A stretch of 5,591 nucleotides of DNA from Planctomycetaceae bacterium (GTDB lineage: Bacteria; Planctomycetota; Planctomycetia; Pirellulales; Thermoguttaceae). The notes beneath the pieces were generated by a model that worked only from the letters and a program-made list of their open reading frames with translations, made no database searches and was not told where the DNA came from. A program made the translations under genes and the position numbers. The stretch is from positions 1 through 5,591 of the forward strand of contig JAIRYX010000094.1 of NCBI GenBank assembly GCA_031267635.1. Reading direction: 5' to 3'. This document shows, in pieces, positions 3,679 through 5,591 of the stretch. Position 1 is the stretch's first letter. Every line of letters begins with the position of its first letter.

Positions 3679-5477
3679 TGATATTCGTCTTGTTCGTTTT
3701 TTGGGGCACGTGTACATTTGCTACTGAATATGCTCAAGCTGTTTTAAAATTCCCGAAGCTGGACACGCAAACGCAAGAACGTGAAGCGGTTGCTCAGGGG
3801 CGAAGCCTATCGCCCATACCGGATCCGGTACATAAAAAAAATATTTATCCGATTGGAAGAAATATTGACAGTGAAATTCAATTCGAAGCGACAGTCATGC
3901 TGAATACCCCGATTTCTCAAACAAAAACGGGAATGTTCCTGAATTATTATGTTTCTCCTAGAGACATCGCATATGAAATAGTCTGGACGGAACCAGCATG
4001 GATATCCATCAATTTTCCTTATCCGGCTTTTGATTTATACGGTCACATTACGCCTTCTCGTTATCGTCTGTTTGCGGCCCCACACCAGAAAAAATGGGAT
4101 TACGATTTGTCTGGTTCTTCCAGAAAAGTTTTTACGCATGTTCTTAATAATTACAAAATTGAGGATCAACGTTATGCTTTTATCGAATATTTGGTAACGA
4201 GATTTACTGAGAGAGATTTATTTAATGTTATAGAAAATAGATTGGTGAAGTTGAGACCTATTACGTCTTTTCCAAGATATTCTGTATTCTACAATATTTC
4301 ACCGGATTGTCTGAACATAAAACGCACGGAAAGATATGATGAAGTTGCCAAAAATGTCATTACCTCTGAGAAAAGATTAAATTATGTTTACCAAAATGGG
4401 CAGCTTGAGGAAATTCAGGCAGAATTAGCAGAGCATAGTATTCCTGCGGGTGGTTTTACGGTAAATGTGCAAGCCCCAAAGGGCAAACACTACAAGTTGG
4501 TACGCATTCCTGTCGTCTTTCATAAAGGGGGAAGGATTTGTACCGTCAGTTATTTTACTGAAAAAAAAGAATTTGATTTTCCCATTCAACTACCTCAAAA
4601 CATTATTGTTAGGAACAAAAATCTTGATGTCGGTGACTGTCTAAGATGGGCAAAATTATCCAACTACAAAAAAATTCCGAAGGGTACGGTTGCCAACACC
4701 AAAGAGTTATTGGCACATTTCGATTCCGATTTCGAATTATTGGATAAAAAATATCGCGAATTGTCATTGAAGTATTGGTATTTGCCGGTTTCTTCTGTCT
4801 CACAAGAAGATATTAGTTGGTTGAGACACTTTGCTGATATATGCGCAGAAAAATTTGACAAAGAACGGTCAGATGCCAGAAAGTTAAAATATTTAAATCG
4901 TTGGCTTCTTTCGGATATGTTATCTGGTAATATAGATCGTATTGTCGATATCTCGTTGCCTTTATATCTCTCCATTTTAAAAGATAATAATCTGGCGGAA
5001 ATAGAGCTTGTCGGGTTGTCCGATCTGATCCACTTGTTTACAACCAGAAAAGAAAAAGATACATTGATAAAGGTTGTTTCTTCTGAAAAAATAAAGCAAG
5101 TACTCGTCGCCTCAGATACGTCCGCTTTGAAAAAATCGTTAAGTGATCGCTGTAATAATTGCGACGTGGCAATTGCAATATTGTTTGCTAAATTGGGAGA
5201 TGCTCAATTAACAGAATTTCACAAAATAGAGGACGTTTTTGTTATGAGATATTTCATTGTCGAAATGCTCAAAAATATTATCCAATTGCAAAAACGAGAT
5301 CCGCAATTATACCAAGCAATATCACAATTGATGCTGTTACTGGAGATGAAAAGTGATGCCATAGTTATCAGTATGGAAGAACAAAAAAATTTACTTCAAC
5401 AATCTTATAAAAAAATTATTAATCCTTCGCAAGAATTACAGCAAAAGTATAAATCCGTGCTAGATGATAATAAATAA
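3645..5477 (+). CDS. Large exported protein of unknown function with a repeat-derived segment after its signal peptide
   Basis: 610 residues from ATG 3645. I chose this start because it begins a signal peptide: MVRSAANTS, hydrophobic VIFVLFVFWG, then TFA at 24-26, cleaved before TEY. The frame is also open from ATG 3540, which overlaps the upstream stop as ATGA and would add 35 residues read through repeat copy B; a gene caller may prefer that start, but it would bury the export signal. Neither start has a good ribosome binding site. Numbered from 3645, residues 29-62 are encoded exactly by repeat copy C. About 75-320 is mixed and strand-rich with many aromatics. About 350-610 is mainly helical and includes a block around YLPV (379-382) that resembles the 1917-2906 protein. 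The C-terminus is charged, with no membrane helix or sorting motif. No catalytic motif or known family recognised; likely a periplasmic or surface protein. Confidence 0.75.
   Translation: MVRSAANTSFGVIFVLFVFWGTCTFATEYAQAVLKFPKLDTQTQEREAVAQGRSLSPIPDPVHKKNIYPIGRNIDSEIQFEATVMLNTPISQTKTGMFLNYYVSPRDIAYEIVWTEPAWISINFPYPAFDLYGHITPSRYRLFAAPHQKKWDYDLSGSSRKVFTHVLNNYKIEDQRYAFIEYLVTRFTERDLFNVIENRLVKLRPITSFPRYSVFYNISPDCLNIKRTERYDEVAKNVITSEKRLNYVYQNGQLEEIQAELAEHSIPAGGFTVNVQAPKGKHYKLVRIPVVFHKGGRICTVSYFTEKKEFDFPIQLPQNIIVRNKNLDVGDCLRWAKLSNYKKIPKGTVANTKELLAHFDSDFELLDKKYRELSLKYWYLPVSSVSQEDISWLRHFADICAEKFDKERSDARKLKYLNRWLLSDMLSGNIDRIVDISLPLYLSILKDNNLAEIELVGLSDLIHLFTTRKEKDTLIKVVSSEKIKQVLVASDTSALKKSLSDRCNNCDVAIAILFAKLGDAQLTEFHKIEDVFVMRYFIVEMLKNIIQLQKRDPQLYQAISQLMLLLEMKSDAIVISMEEQKNLLQQSYKKIINPSQELQQKYKSVLDDNK
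3729..3830 (+). repeat. 102-bp dispersed repeat, copy C, translated in frame
   Basis: About 81% identical to copy A without gaps. It occupies exactly 34 codons (YAQAVLK ... IPDPV) directly after the predicted signal peptide of the large protein. Relative to copy A, the internal TAG has become CAA and the TAA after the end is CATAAA, so the frame is open. It ends in the perfect palindrome TACCGGATCCGGTA at 3817-3830. Confidence 0.85.
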
Positions 5478-5591
5478 CTCATGTTACGCAGAGCCCAAAT
5501 CCAGTCTTGCCCTAGTTTTTCTATTCGACCTAAACCCAACCGCTTTCAGCCGTTTTTAGGGCATTTTTACACAAAAAGTCCCATTTTGATG
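5478..5591. other. Non-coding right edge with weak dyads
   Basis: No ORF or recognisable RNA. A weak hairpin, AACCGC (5538-5543) with GCCGTT (5549-5554) and one mismatch, is followed by TTTA and could be a poor terminator for the large gene. Around it lies a wider GCCCTA 5509-5514 / TAGGGC 5557-5562 pair. No copy of the 102-bp repeat follows this stop codon, unlike the other genes. Confidence 0.2.

Noticed and set aside
490..3830. CRISPR-like array of spaced repeats
   Set aside because: The copies are about 102 bp, diverged, irregularly spaced and separated by whole genes; no short regular spacers and no cas genes.
4664..4975. Minus-strand 103-codon frame
   Set aside because: Shadow of the large + strand gene; no start signals.

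Overview
The window looks like an accessory, ORFan-rich stretch of a moderately AT-rich bacterial chromosome. The best guess is a planctomycete. This rests mainly on the first gene, whose end has a layout I associate with planctomycete proteins: a beta-strand 'KYTIIAAIV'-like segment, a Pro/Asn/Thr linker, then a small helical C-terminal domain. Several secreted proteins without recognisable domains fit the same picture. No ribosomal, tRNA, CRISPR or transposase gene is visible, so the taxonomic call is moderate at best.

Layout, all genes on the + strand. (1) Positions 1-467: 3' end of a gene that enters from the left. (2) 468-868: non-coding, with copy A of a ~102-bp dispersed repeat, a dyad, a (GT)9 tract and a perfect TATAAT. 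(3) 869-1666: secreted Ser/Ala-rich protein with eight cysteines in the mature chain. (4) 1667-1873: degenerate repeat copy D, a G-quadruplex-type G-rich tract and three closely packed palindromes. (5) 1874-2906: a predicted exported, C-terminally membrane-anchored protein. Its Shine-Dalgarno site and signal peptide (1874-1942) lie in a different frame from its body (1917-2906). (6) 2907-3246: the tail of another repeat copy, then a 244-bp MITE-like element with ~46-bp terminal inverted repeats and an 11-bp near-perfect flanking duplication. (7) 3247-3543: small signal-anchor protein. (8) 3645-5477, possibly from 3540: large exported protein. Its start region lies in repeat copy B, and 34 codons just after its signal peptide are repeat copy C. 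(9) 5478-5591: non-coding.

The unifying theme is the 102-bp repeat family (A 490-591, B 3577-3678, C 3729-3830, degenerate D 1691-1764, tail remnant 2921-2939). All copies have the same orientation as the genes. Four lie 14-33 nt after a stop codon, and one is read in frame as protein. This resembles the behaviour of Rickettsia palindromic elements, but in an unrelated sequence family.

The proteins at 1917-2906 and 3645-5477 share a short conserved block around a YLPV motif, so they may be diverged relatives acting together at the cell envelope. No biochemical function can be assigned to any protein here from sequence alone.
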